From NCBI GenBank assembly GCA_003116975.1, contig BGKB01000069.1:186001-250000 (forward strand): a stretch of DNA of 64,000 nucleotides, read 5' to 3'. How positions within the stretch are numbered: the first letter of the stretch is position 1; each line of letters starts with the position of its first letter. The translations under genes were made by a program, and so were the position numbers. Below are positions 1 to 9,900 of the stretch, piece after piece. This DNA comes from Aurantiochytrium sp. KH105. Lineage: Eukaryota > Sar > Bigyra > Thraustochytrida > Thraustochytriidae. The notes under the pieces were generated by a model that worked only from the letters and a program-made list of their open reading frames with translations, did no database searches and was not told where the DNA came from.

Positions 1-253
1 GGTATACGTGTCTGAGACCAGCAACATTGTCCAACCCAAAATTCGGCAGATCGCCGTCTTCCGCGTCAGGAATCCACCATACTCGTAAAAGTTGCGGGAG
101 CGCCTCAACTCGTACGTCGTTTTGCAGCACTCTTAGAGCCTCTGGACTGTTCTCGACCTCTTCTTCGAAACTCGTCGCCGAGTCTGCGTTAAGCACGAGC
201 ACAAGTGGCCGGTCGAAGCTCTCCCTCTGGGCTACCGCGTCCTCGCTCGCCAT
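1..253 (-). CDS. 5' end of a paralogue of the helicase-glycosyltransferase giant gene (cut by window edge)
   Basis: Read on the minus strand, an ATG at 253-251 opens a frame with no stop down to base 1, giving about 84 residues. It starts MASEDAVAQRESFDRP and contains SFEEEVENSPEAL and LLRVWWIPDAED. Aligned by eye with the N-terminus of the giant protein encoded from 15,481, I count 47 identical residues over 73 positions, so this is a diverged paralogue and not a recent copy. The frame upstream of the ATG stays open and weakly resembles the other copy, but it has no earlier ATG, which supports MASE as the start in both genes. Nothing can be said about the rest of the protein, which lies left of the window. 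It points away from the ROCO-TIR gene at 1,012, so the two may share the 758-base gap as a divergent promoter. Confidence 0.75.
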   Translation of the reverse strand, partial: MASEDAVAQRESFDRPLVLVLNADSATSFEEEVENSPEALRVLQNDVRVEALPQLLRVWWIPDAEDGDLPNFGLDNVAGLRHVY

Positions 254-1011
254 GGCGGTTCGCGTTTGCTCGCAAGCAAAGCCGCGGCGAAGTCGACGTG
301 ACACAATTTTTGATACTACTGGGTGGGTATAAAATCACCGTCTCTACGACTATGAGTAGGTGAAATATGGGTATAAAAGAATGGACACAGGAGCAGTGGA
401 GTAACTTAACAGCTGGTTGAAGTTGGTTGCAGGTGCAGCAGCCGTGGGAAACACAAAGTCGGCCAGTCGTGATCGAGTCATGGTGGCGTCGGGTTGACGC
501 GATGAAACCTCGGCAAGACGCTGACGAAGTTTGTAAAAAATTTCATTGTGGATGGTGATTGCGAGCAAGCGATGAAGGGAAAGGCTGAAAAATTTCCTGA
601 TGGGGCTATTTTTGGATCTTTGCCGCGGTCTGCAATACGCAATTTGAAGTTCGTTGCAAACAAACGGGCAATCAATCAACAGCAAAAATCGCCAATCGCG
701 AGTCGTCGGCGTGCTGCACGTGCTCCTGGGACCTGCTTGCCCATCTCGCTGTATGCTCGCCGCGCCAGACGGCGGTGAGGCGGCGTTTTTGCTCGCGCTC
801 TACGAACACGTAGCACACCCGGTCGCAAGCAGAGTCGAAGACTTCTAGGCGTCGTGGTCGAGAAAGACTCCACCTCTTTGCAGCTTTTCACTTGTTTCCC
901 CCGCGTGCTTTGCAACCCTTGTAGTCATCCGAAGGGTACACTAACACGTCAGACAAAATACGTCTTTGCTCTCTGACGTCACCTCGCTCTACTAATACGC
1001 AGAGGCAAGCG
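254..1011. other. Intergenic gap, possible divergent promoter
   Basis: The gap lies between the left-edge paralogue (minus) and the ROCO-TIR gene (plus). Two TATA-like strings sit on the plus strand near 328-335 and 370-377. Short open frames on both strands show no recognisable domain or composition bias. I see no RNA gene or repeat. Confidence 0.4.
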
Positions 1012-4000
1012 ATGGAGATCATGGACGCGAAAGGAGTTGAGGACGCGATCAAATTAATGCCTAAAGACGCCAAGCAGCTATGGTACGTCAACAACGGCAC
1101 AAAGACACAGGAAGTGAGATTCGCTGACCGTCATGCGCGTTACAACGCAACGTTTCAAAAATTGTATGGCCGTGTTACCTATGTCATCTTCTTTGGTGAC
1201 TTTCCACGACTCTGCATTTTTCCACCACATTGTTCATGATGTTCGAGCGCAGTTTCGGAGGAACTGAAATCAGCTTGGATGGCGCAAAAAAGCTAGCAGA
1301 TATGCTTGCAAAGGATGAATTGCCCCGAGAGCTAGAGTAAGTGACAGCGATTAAAGATGAACCATGAGCAAGGATCAATAAGGACTGACCAGCAGACCGT
1401 TGGGATGAACTTATCACTACAAATGGACGCACAACGCTGCCGTCAATGGTTCCTGCACTGCGCTATACACCTTTGTTTTATAACACTGTCCATCATGCAC
1501 AAGCTCAGTCTCGGGGATATGAATCTTGGCGATAATGGCGTGAAGCATCTGGCCAAGGCGCTCGCAACAAATTCGTCGCTGCAGACGCTCTGGTAGGTAA
1601 CAGTGAGGGTAGAAAAATCGTGCGCAAAGAATAAGAATGGCTGATCAGCGAGCATATTGCAATAATCTTTTCGCGTCAAACATTGTCGTCAATGGTTTTT
1701 ACACTTCGCCGTGCACGGTTCGGTTTGCAACATTGTCATTGATGCACAAGCGCAGGCTAGGTTCTAATAAAATCGGTCCAGATGGCGCAAAGGCGCTAGC
1801 AGATGCGCTTGAAGAGAACAAGTCGCTGCTAATGCTGTGGTAAGTGACAATGAGGAAAGAGATACTATGTGCAAGGAGCAAGAACGACTGAACAGCAAGC
1901 ACACGTCGCGATAAATCTTATTTACAAAACCCATGCACAACGCTGTTGTGAATTATTCTGACACTGCGCTTTGCACATTTATTTATCACATTGTCTTCAT
2001 CGCATGGTTGTAGGCTTACTTATAACAATGTCGGCGCCGAAGGCGCCAAAGCGCTGGCAAAGGCACTTGCAAAGAATTCGTCGCTGCAGACGCTAGAGTA
2101 AGTGATCATGAGGAAAGAAGGATTGCGCGCAAGAAGCAGGAACGACTGACCAGCAAGAACGTGACAATACTCTTATCGCACGAAACGTATGTATAACGCT
2201 GTCTGCAATCGTTTGTACGCTATGCTCTGCATGTTTGATTCTTTCACGCCACTGGTCATATTGTATGAGCGCAGGCTTCGGCATAACAACATTGACGATA
2301 TTGGCGCAAAGGCGCTCGCGGATGCACTCACGAAAAACAAAACGCTACAGAAGCTGGAGTAAGTGACAGCGAGCAAAGAGAGACTGTCCGCAAAGATGAA
2401 AAACGACTGACCAGCAAGCATCTTATCAAAAACGTATCGCACTGAACGGATGCACAACGCTGCCGTCTATCATTGGAAAACTGCATCATGCACGTTCTCG
2501 TTCACGATACTGTCCATATTGTATGAGCGCAGGCTTTGGAAAAACAACATCGGCGATGATGGCGCAAAGGCGCTTGCAGAGGCTCTTGAAGATAATAAGT
2601 CGCTGCTGAATTATCTTGAGTACGTTGCAGAAAGACTCGGCACGGGCAGGCCAGTACCCCACTGACATTCGCTATATGTCATCTCAAAGCTTGAGCGGAA
2701 ACAGGATTGGCGACGCGGGAGCGGAAGCTCTAGCGACTGCGCTAGAAAGAAATAGCAGCCTTCAAAAATTAGGGTGCGTTCAGAAAAAGTGATAGTCGAA
2801 GGAAAACGTGACAACTGAACGCTCACCATGTGCATATAAAACAGCCTGAAGAGTGTGCATTCAAGTCGTATCTCACCAGGCATACTCGCTCGTATTGCGA
2901 CCCAAGTTAAGCTCGTGCAGGAAGAGTTAAGAGATTCCACCAAATTCGCATATAAGGCACTTCTAGCTGACGCAAAGGTGCGTTGGGGTCGCGTCAAACT
3001 CATGATCGTGGGCAAGGGCGCCGCAGGCAAGACTTCGACGATTCGCTCGCTTTTAGGTCAACCTTACAATCCCGATCATGACTCAACAATCGGAGTTGAC
3101 CTCAAGTTGTTGCGCACGCGTGACTGGGAAGAACGCAATCATGTCAGCAACGCTGATCTTGGCGAGCAATTTGCAAAATGCAAGTACCGTCTGCAGGACG
3201 TTGCCGAGTATTCCCACCTACATTTGTCGGATGATGTAGTGCAGACCCCTCGACCTCCTGGCAATGTGTCTACCTCGAGTAGTGCATCGAACCAATCATT
3301 TGACCAAAAGGATATTGCCAAAGCCGTCACTTCAACTCATCATTATGCAAAGGAGAAAGCCAGCAATCTAGATGACGAGATCAGCTTCATGATTTGGGAT
3401 TACGGTGGGCAGGAAGTCTTCTACGCCATGCACCATCTGTTCTTGACGCAATATGGCGTCTACATGCTGGTTTTCGACATGCGCGAGGTGCTTGGCAAGG
3501 AGCGCTTCAAAGAAAAGCTCGACGAGAAAGAGTACGCCAAGCTTGCCTCGCAAGAGGATTCCTTGGAGACGCTTCGCTTTTGGATCGACTCCATCCGTCT
3601 GCACGCACCGGATGCCAACATCGCCATCGTGGGGACATATTTGGACCAGGTACCGGATTCCGAGGATCACGAGGAGATCGAAGACTCCTTAGAGACGGGG
3701 GTGCTGAGACCTTGCGGCGCAAAGCCCGTTGTGCTGCTGAATGACGAAGCACGGCTCTGGTTTTTCCCGATCGACAACACCGATCGGGATGACAAGCGCA
3801 ATCGAGTCATGTCGCTTCGCGAATCGCTTTCAAAGGCTGTTGCCGACAAAGATTTTGTCAAGAAGAAGGTACCATTACGGTGGTCCTACTGCTTGGAAAA
3901 GCTGCTCGCGCAAGACGAGGATTACTTGTCGCTGCGGGTGGTAAAGGAACTGGCAACCAAAGAGTGCCGCGTTCCGGAAGTGGATGTCCCGGAGATGCTC

Positions 4001-5617
4001 AAGTACATGCACGAACTCGGCGTGCTTGTGCACCTGACGACAGGCCAGCATGACGTGCTGCGACAGACTGTTGTGATTCGGCCGCAGTGGCTATTGAAAA
4101 ACCTATCGCGTGTCATTTGCGACCCGGGCATGAATCACATGAAAAGGCACAAAAAGAAGCTTTTGTATCAAGAAAAACTGCCGAGGGCCCTAAGAGTTGC
4201 GCTCGATGCCTGGTCAGAGCGTGGAGTTGCCAGTCGACAACTACTGGAGTGGCTATGGCGAGGACAACGTGTCGATTACCTTGTTGAGCTTATGCACGCA
4301 ATGCTGTTGGCATGCCCGAGTCCATGGATCGACGATATTGACAAGAAGGGTGATATCGTCGACAAGGAGGGCGCACTTCTGATACCGAGCCTTTTGCAAC
4401 CAGTGAAGGACGACGTCAGGACAGAGGCACTTTGCGGCCTGGGCAAGCAACACGCTTTGGCTTTTATCGAGTTCAAGGTTCTTCCCAAAGGTGTGTTTCA
4501 ACGCTTCGTTGCCAGTCTCATCCAGAGTTTGCCGGGCCTCGTGGGCGTGAGAAATGATGTCGTATTCTCGAACTTTGCGAGTATTGCCTTTGACAATGTG
4601 AGCGTGATTCTGGAAACGAGTGGCAGGCGGATCATGCTTCACTTTGAGACTCCCGCGGACAAGAGTCTGAAGAGTCGCGTTGAGATTCTCCAGAAATGTC
4701 TTGAGCGCATCGACTCGTCTTTCATGAGGGGAAATCTTGGACCGAAACTCTTTCTCAGCTCTGATGGCTCCGATAGCAAAGAATCGTGTGCTTCTATCGA
4801 TGCTTTTATGGCTGCTTCAACGAGAGAAGTTTCATCGCTGCAAAGGGGAAAGCGACTTCCTTTGGAACGTTTCTCGCCGTTTGTGGAGGATTGCGAGGCC
4901 GCGCGGGGCCTGCATTTGTCTGTCACAAGCGATGCCAAGCCTTTCGATGTCTTCTTATCTCACAACTGGGGTGAGAACGACGAGGTGCACAACAAGGTGG
5001 AAGCTGTGGCGGCCGCACTCGAAAAGCGCGGAATCCGCTGTTGGCTCGATGGGGAAAATATTGGCACAGAGATTCTCAAGTCGATGGCGGATGGAATTGA
5101 CCGTTCCAAAGCTTTTGTGGTCTTCGTGACCCGAGAGTACATGAGGAAGGTCAATGAGCCGAGGACGAAGTCTGACAACTGTCGTGACGAGTTCTGTTAT
5201 GCTCTAAAGCGCTTAAAGCCAGCGAGTATGATTCCTTGTGTATTGGAAAAAGAGATGGAGAACATGAGCACGTGGAAGGGGCGTTTCGGGATATCGTGGA
5301 GTGGCGATGCATTGTATGTTAAAATGTTGAAGGGGGGCGAGCCAGACGAGGTAGAATCTCTTGTATGGTCAATCAGCAAGGTCACTGGCTTGCAAGAGGA
5401 TGCCACGAAGCCTTCTGAAGCAGCTGAAACAAAGGAAGCGGATGCTAAGGAAGCCGAGAAGAGGTCGGCAGCAGTAGAGACGTCGGGCACGAGCTCAGAC
5501 GCATCGAGCAGATCAGGTGACAAGAACGAGAGTGAGAGCAACGTCAAGTCAGCAGAGAAGAAGAACGACAACGATGAGGACGAGAAGCATACTAGAAAGC
5601 GGAGAAGGATTGATTGA
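1012..5617 (+). CDS. LRR-Roc-COR-TIR protein (ROCO-type NLR-like receptor), nine exons
   Basis: Proposed exons are 1012-1082, 1253-1336, 1509-1592, 1756-1839, 2014-2097, 2275-2358, 2533-2619, 2690-2773 and 2845-5617. All introns are GT...AG and phase 2, and the exons sum to 3,435 bases (1,144 residues). Exons 2-8 each encode one 28-29 residue ribonuclease-inhibitor-type LRR (I..DGAKALADAL pattern). The last exon holds a Roc GTPase with P-loop GKGAAGKTS near residue 276 and switch II DYGGQE near 406. A COR region follows (LRQTVVIRPQWLLKNL), then a TIR-like domain from about residue 922 (DVFLSHNWGENDEVHN, IRCWLDGENIG) and an acidic/basic tail ending KHTRKRRRID. By analogy with ROCO and NLR proteins, the LRRs would sense a ligand, Roc-COR would switch and dimerise, and TIR would signal. 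The ligand is unknown. The TIR position usually filled by the catalytic Glu looks like Lys, so an NADase function is doubtful. First-exon start is the least certain part. Confidence 0.85.
1253..2773 (+). repeat. Tandem array of LRR exon-plus-intron modules
   Basis: LRR exons start at 1253, 1509, 1756, 2014, 2275, 2533 and 2690. The first five spacings are 247-261 bases, while the last is 157. Six exons are 84 bases and one is 87. The introns are also alike: they begin GTAAGT or similar, share strings such as ACGACTGACCAGCAAG, and most end near TGAGCGCAG. The array therefore grew by duplication of whole exon-intron units. Confidence 0.8.
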
Positions 5618-6441
5618 AGATGATCAAGACGTTGTCAATCTGTGCAGCAGTGACAGTGACAGAGAAGAGCGAAGCAAAAGAAGAAGTGAAAGCGGAATCG
5701 AAAGCAAGAGATGTGGACATTTGCGAGTTGGCGGAAAACAGTAAAAGTATTGAATATATGTGTGTAGGCCATCTCTGTGTGTACCAACCGATGTCATCTT
5801 GAGTTTAGCTTGATAAGTACCGGTGCGAGTGCGTGAAAAAAATCTTGGCACATTTGAACAGCTCGCAGCCTTTGTATTCTTTTGCTTCTCATCACTCGCG
5901 ACGATGTCAAGCATGCGACTTCGCTATTCCCAAAATGGAACTTCGCTGTCCTCCGCAGCTATGGATTGATTGCGGAAGTAAGAAAAGTCGACGCGAGAGA
6001 TGTGCAAGGACTGAAATGTAAGAGTTGCAAGCTCGTAAGCAACGCCGTCGATAAGAAGCAACCGCAGACATGGAATCACCTTCGTTCTATAGATTCTTTC
6101 ACCAGTAGCATCAACGAGAGTTGTGCAAATGGACTTGACCTACAAGTCCTTGCTCATCGAGCATTAGATAAGGTAATGATTATTATCGTCGCTGGGACTT
6201 GCGTTTGGGTACTTATCGCACTAAAGGAATCGACAGATCAGCTTTTGCAAATTAGAATTCACAGCAAATAGCTCGCCAAATTCACGCAATTCTGGTCACG
6301 ATGCAATATCAGCCCGCAGGGTATCGCCTCTGCTTTCTGCTTTGCAGTCCGTTTGCAACACTGCAAATGCGCTCTCACAGTCAATCATTTGTAAATTCTT
6401 TCATTGATTCTTTTGTAAGTCCACTCTCAGCTCAAAGTCAG
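5618..6441. other. Intergenic gap after the ROCO-TIR gene
   Basis: This is the 3' flank of the ROCO-TIR gene and of the opposing giant gene. Just past the ROCO-TIR stop, a different plus frame reads EDDQDVVNLCSSDSDREER, an acidic stretch resembling a SUMO-interacting motif (see findings). A 129-codon plus frame at 5882-6271 has no recognisable domain and I do not call it. Nothing else is supported. Confidence 0.35.
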
Positions 6442-6870
6442 TCAGTTCTTCCTTCCGGTGACCGCTCGATCAAGCTTCTGCTTAAAAGTGCTGATGGCCC
6501 TTTTCAACTCCGCTTCAACGCCGTCTGAGGGTTGCAGGATCCCCGCTCGCTGCAAAGAAGAAAGACCAAGAGATCTTTTGAACTCCCCGTAAGTCGTACA
6601 CGTCTGCAATAGAGTTCGTGCATGATCATAGAACCTAGGTGGCAGCCGCGGGTCTTGGTCTTCGAGCAGTGGACGAATGGTGTCTTGAACTTGACGCATT
6701 GGAAGCTCTCCAGGCTTCTGGCTCGGCGAAGGGGGTTGGTCCGCATGCCGCTGATCTGCTCGAGAAGAAGTTGCAGACTGCGGTCTTGATGTGCGCTCAG
6801 TTATCGGCTCGCCCGCTGTCGATGTTTTTGCCCCTCGGTCTACAGAAGCTGGGGTCGGGACGTTGCCTTG
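6442..6870 (-). CDS. Putative last exon of the giant gene: fifth copy of its C-terminal repeat
   Basis: This minus-strand frame is open from 6870 to a stop at 6442. It contains a module clearly homologous to the repeats of the giant protein: RPLLEDQDPRLPPRFYDHA, then SLQRAGILQPSDG, then LKRAISTFKQKLDRAV. The region before it (QGNVPTPASVDRG) resembles the proline-rich linkers between the other repeats (QANVPSPVPAP). A GT at 6934-6933 and an AG before 6870 would define a 64-base intron (6871-6934) that keeps phase 0 and removes the stop at 6926. The protein would then have about 2,991 residues. The alternative is that the unit is a decayed, no longer translated tail. No other intron here is this short. 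Confidence 0.5.
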   Translation of the reverse strand, partial: QGNVPTPASVDRGAKTSTAGEPITERTSRPQSATSSRADQRHADQPPSPSQKPGELPMRQVQDTIRPLLEDQDPRLPPRFYDHARTLLQTCTTYGEFKRSLGLSSLQRAGILQPSDGVEAELKRAISTFKQKLDRAVTGRKN

Positions 6871-6925
6871 CTGGGACGAGTTTACTGAGGCTTATTCTCA
6901 TGCGATTCCACTTTGCGCACACCTT

Positions 6926-9900
6926 TCATGGTACGTATTCACGTGTCACCTTGTTAAATCTCCCCTTGAGTGCATTGATGGCTTTTTTCATATTCTCCTG
7001 TTCACCGTTCGGTAAGATGCCAGCGTTCTGCAGAGTTCGAAAACTCGTGGCACTCACGAACTCTGCCAATGTGGTAGATGTTTGGAGTGTCTCCTTTGCG
7101 TAAGTATAGAATCTCTCTGGCAGATGTGTGTTTTTGCCTTTGAATTCCGCGAGCTGTGTAAGGACAGCAGCGCGCACGGCCTCGATTGGAATGACACTCG
7201 ACTGTTGGCGCGGCGAGCGTGAGCTGTGCGGTGGTGTTGTTGGAGTCGCAGGTGCAGGAACCGGAGACGAGACGTTGGCTTGATGAGATGAGGTCGGTGT
7301 GGCAGGAACACCACGCGGTGTTGCACTTTGCGCATGCTTGAGAGGAGAATCGTCTTTCACAGCTCGGTTAAACCTCTGCTTGAGCGCATTGATGGCTTTT
7401 CTCATATCCTCCTGTTCCCCGCTCGGCAAGATGCCAGCTTTCTGCAAAGTTCGAAAACTCGTGGCACTTACGAACTCTGCCAATGTGGTAGACAATTCCA
7501 GTTTTTCCTTTGCAAATGAATAGAATCTCTCTGGCAGATGTGTGTTTTTGCCTTTGAATTCCGCGAGCTGTGCAAGGACAGCAGCGCGCACGGCCTCGAT
7601 TGGAATGTCATTCGACTGTTGGCTCGGCGAGCGTGAGTTGCGCGGTGGTGTTGATGGAGTCGCAGGTGCAGGAACCGGAGACGGGACGTTGGCTTGATTA
7701 GACGAGGTTGCTGAGGTAGAACGAATATGCGGTGTTGCACTTGGTGCAGGAACCGGAGACGGGACGTTGGCTTGCTGGGACGAGATCGATGTGGCAGGAA
7801 CACGACTCTGTGCTTCGTCGACCTGACCAGACGAACCTTGTATCGCCCGGTTGAGTCTCGCTTTCAGAGCCTCAATGGCCTTTTTCATGGCATCCTGATC
7901 CCCACCTGGCAATATCTCGTCTCGCTGCAACTGTCGGTATTTCAACCTTCCCATCAAGTCTGAAATGTTACTGCAGCTTCCCAGCAAATCGCTCACATGG
8001 CTGTAGAACTTTCCTGGAAGGCGCATGTCCTTGGCTTTGAACGACTCGATCTTCTTCCGTGCGTCTTCAATAGACGAATCGCGAGGTGTTGGAGGGGACC
8101 GAGGCGAAGGCATCGATGATGAAGCTGCGCGCACTCCTCCTGGTTGCGTGGACTGCTCCACATACTTTTTTTTCGCTCGTATAAACCTCTGCTTGATTGT
8201 GTTGATGGCGCTGTTCATCTCTCCTTGTTCACCATCTGGCAAAACCTTATTTTGCTGCAACGCTCTGAAGCTGATGCTTGCCACGAACTCCTCCCAGGTT
8301 TCGCAGCTTTCCAACAAGGCAGCTGCATGGCTGTAAAACTTCCCGGGAAGACGCGTATCTTTGGCTTGCGCCATTTCCAGCTGAGCGCGAAGAAATTCTC
8401 GCGCGTCTTCCATCGGTATACTGGCAGGGTTTGGGCTCGGTGAAGGATGTGTGGGAGATTTAGCAAACTGCTTTTCCTCTCTCTGGGAGGACAATGGCGG
8501 CGTGGAGGGCATTTCTCCAGGTTGGGACTCATGGGCAGCCTGATCACGAGAGGCTTGCGAGTTTTCGGAGCCTGAATCTTGCGCTCCTTGCGTTGCTTGA
8601 GGACGATCACCAGGACCAGTCCTCCGTGGCTTCTTGGAGGATATGCTATCCGAACTCAGGTCAGTCTTTCGTTTCGAATTTCCGTCAGTGGACGAGCTGC
8701 TCGTGTTGTTATCTCGCTTCTTGTTGTCGGAAGGGTCTCGTTTTCCGAAGAAGCTGTTGATGGGACGCTGGTCATTCTTCAACCGTTTATCAGGAGACGA
8801 GGCGCTACTCGCTGCACTTCCTCGTCGCTTCTTTACCGGAGAATCTTTACCAATGCGGCTCGGAGGTGGCCCGTTCTTCGGGGCGTGCGGTTCCCGACCT
8901 TCGGAGTGCTTGGTATTGAGCGCAGGGGACACAGGTGTAACCGTTTGAGTTCTGCCCCCCGGTGCCTCTAAAGGTGAAGAGGAAGTCAGATCAGCTTTGG
9001 CCTCGACAACGAAAAGTTGCGTCGGGAATGGATTCTGAACTTGTGCCTTGCGATAAATCTTAAGCTGCCTATTTCCGCCCAAGAGATTGATACCATCGTC
9101 TGCATCGCCAATCTCAGGAAACGCATCGATGTCGTCATCGCGGACTATGAGCAGCAGATTCGACAGTTCTCCAGACGTTCGCACCACGATTCGATTATAT
9201 GCATCATCCCGGGAGACCTCCAAAAAGCACGTTAGCAACGCATTTGAGGGCGTCACACCAGCCTCACCAGAGATTCGATCCCAGAACTCCGCAGCCCATA
9301 GTTTATTTTGCTCGAAAAACGTTGGCATCGTCTTCGACCAGAGTGGCGCCGGCCTCAACCCCCCCTTCAATTTGCCAAAATGATCCAGCGCCTCCGAAAG
9401 GTCCGTAAAGCATGGCGTCAACGCAGCAGCCCGCTCCCTGATCTTTCTCGCACTCAGCTTGAGGTTCTTCTTGTGATGAAAGAAGCGATTCACCTTGAGG
9501 CAGACCAAGCCAGCCTCGTCAACCAGGTGATTGAACTCCACGTCTTCCCAAAACGTCTTGATCGGGAAAAACACCCCGGCGTTCACTGTGCTCGTGACAT
9601 TCAAGTAGATGAACGAGTACACCGAATACGTGACCATGAACGGATGCTCGGACTCTGTTTGGCGGGCCCGGGGGTCACGACGGATCCCAATCAGTCCGTA
9701 CTGATTCGCACCTCCTGTTAGCTCCCCTTTGGAACGTACATTTCGATTGCTCGCTTCAGGAGCTGGCCTTTTCCGAAGCACGGGGCCATTGGGCTTCCAC
9801 TTGTTCATGCGTTTCTGCTGGTGCGCTTGGGTGAGTTCTTCATCCTCGTTGTGCACAATACTCTCGACGCCTGTCATAACCGTTGAGAAAGAGCATGCAT

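Noticed and set aside
5882-6271. 129-codon plus frame between ROCO-TIR and the giant gene
   Set aside because: No domain, no paralogue seen, ordinary length for chance in this composition.
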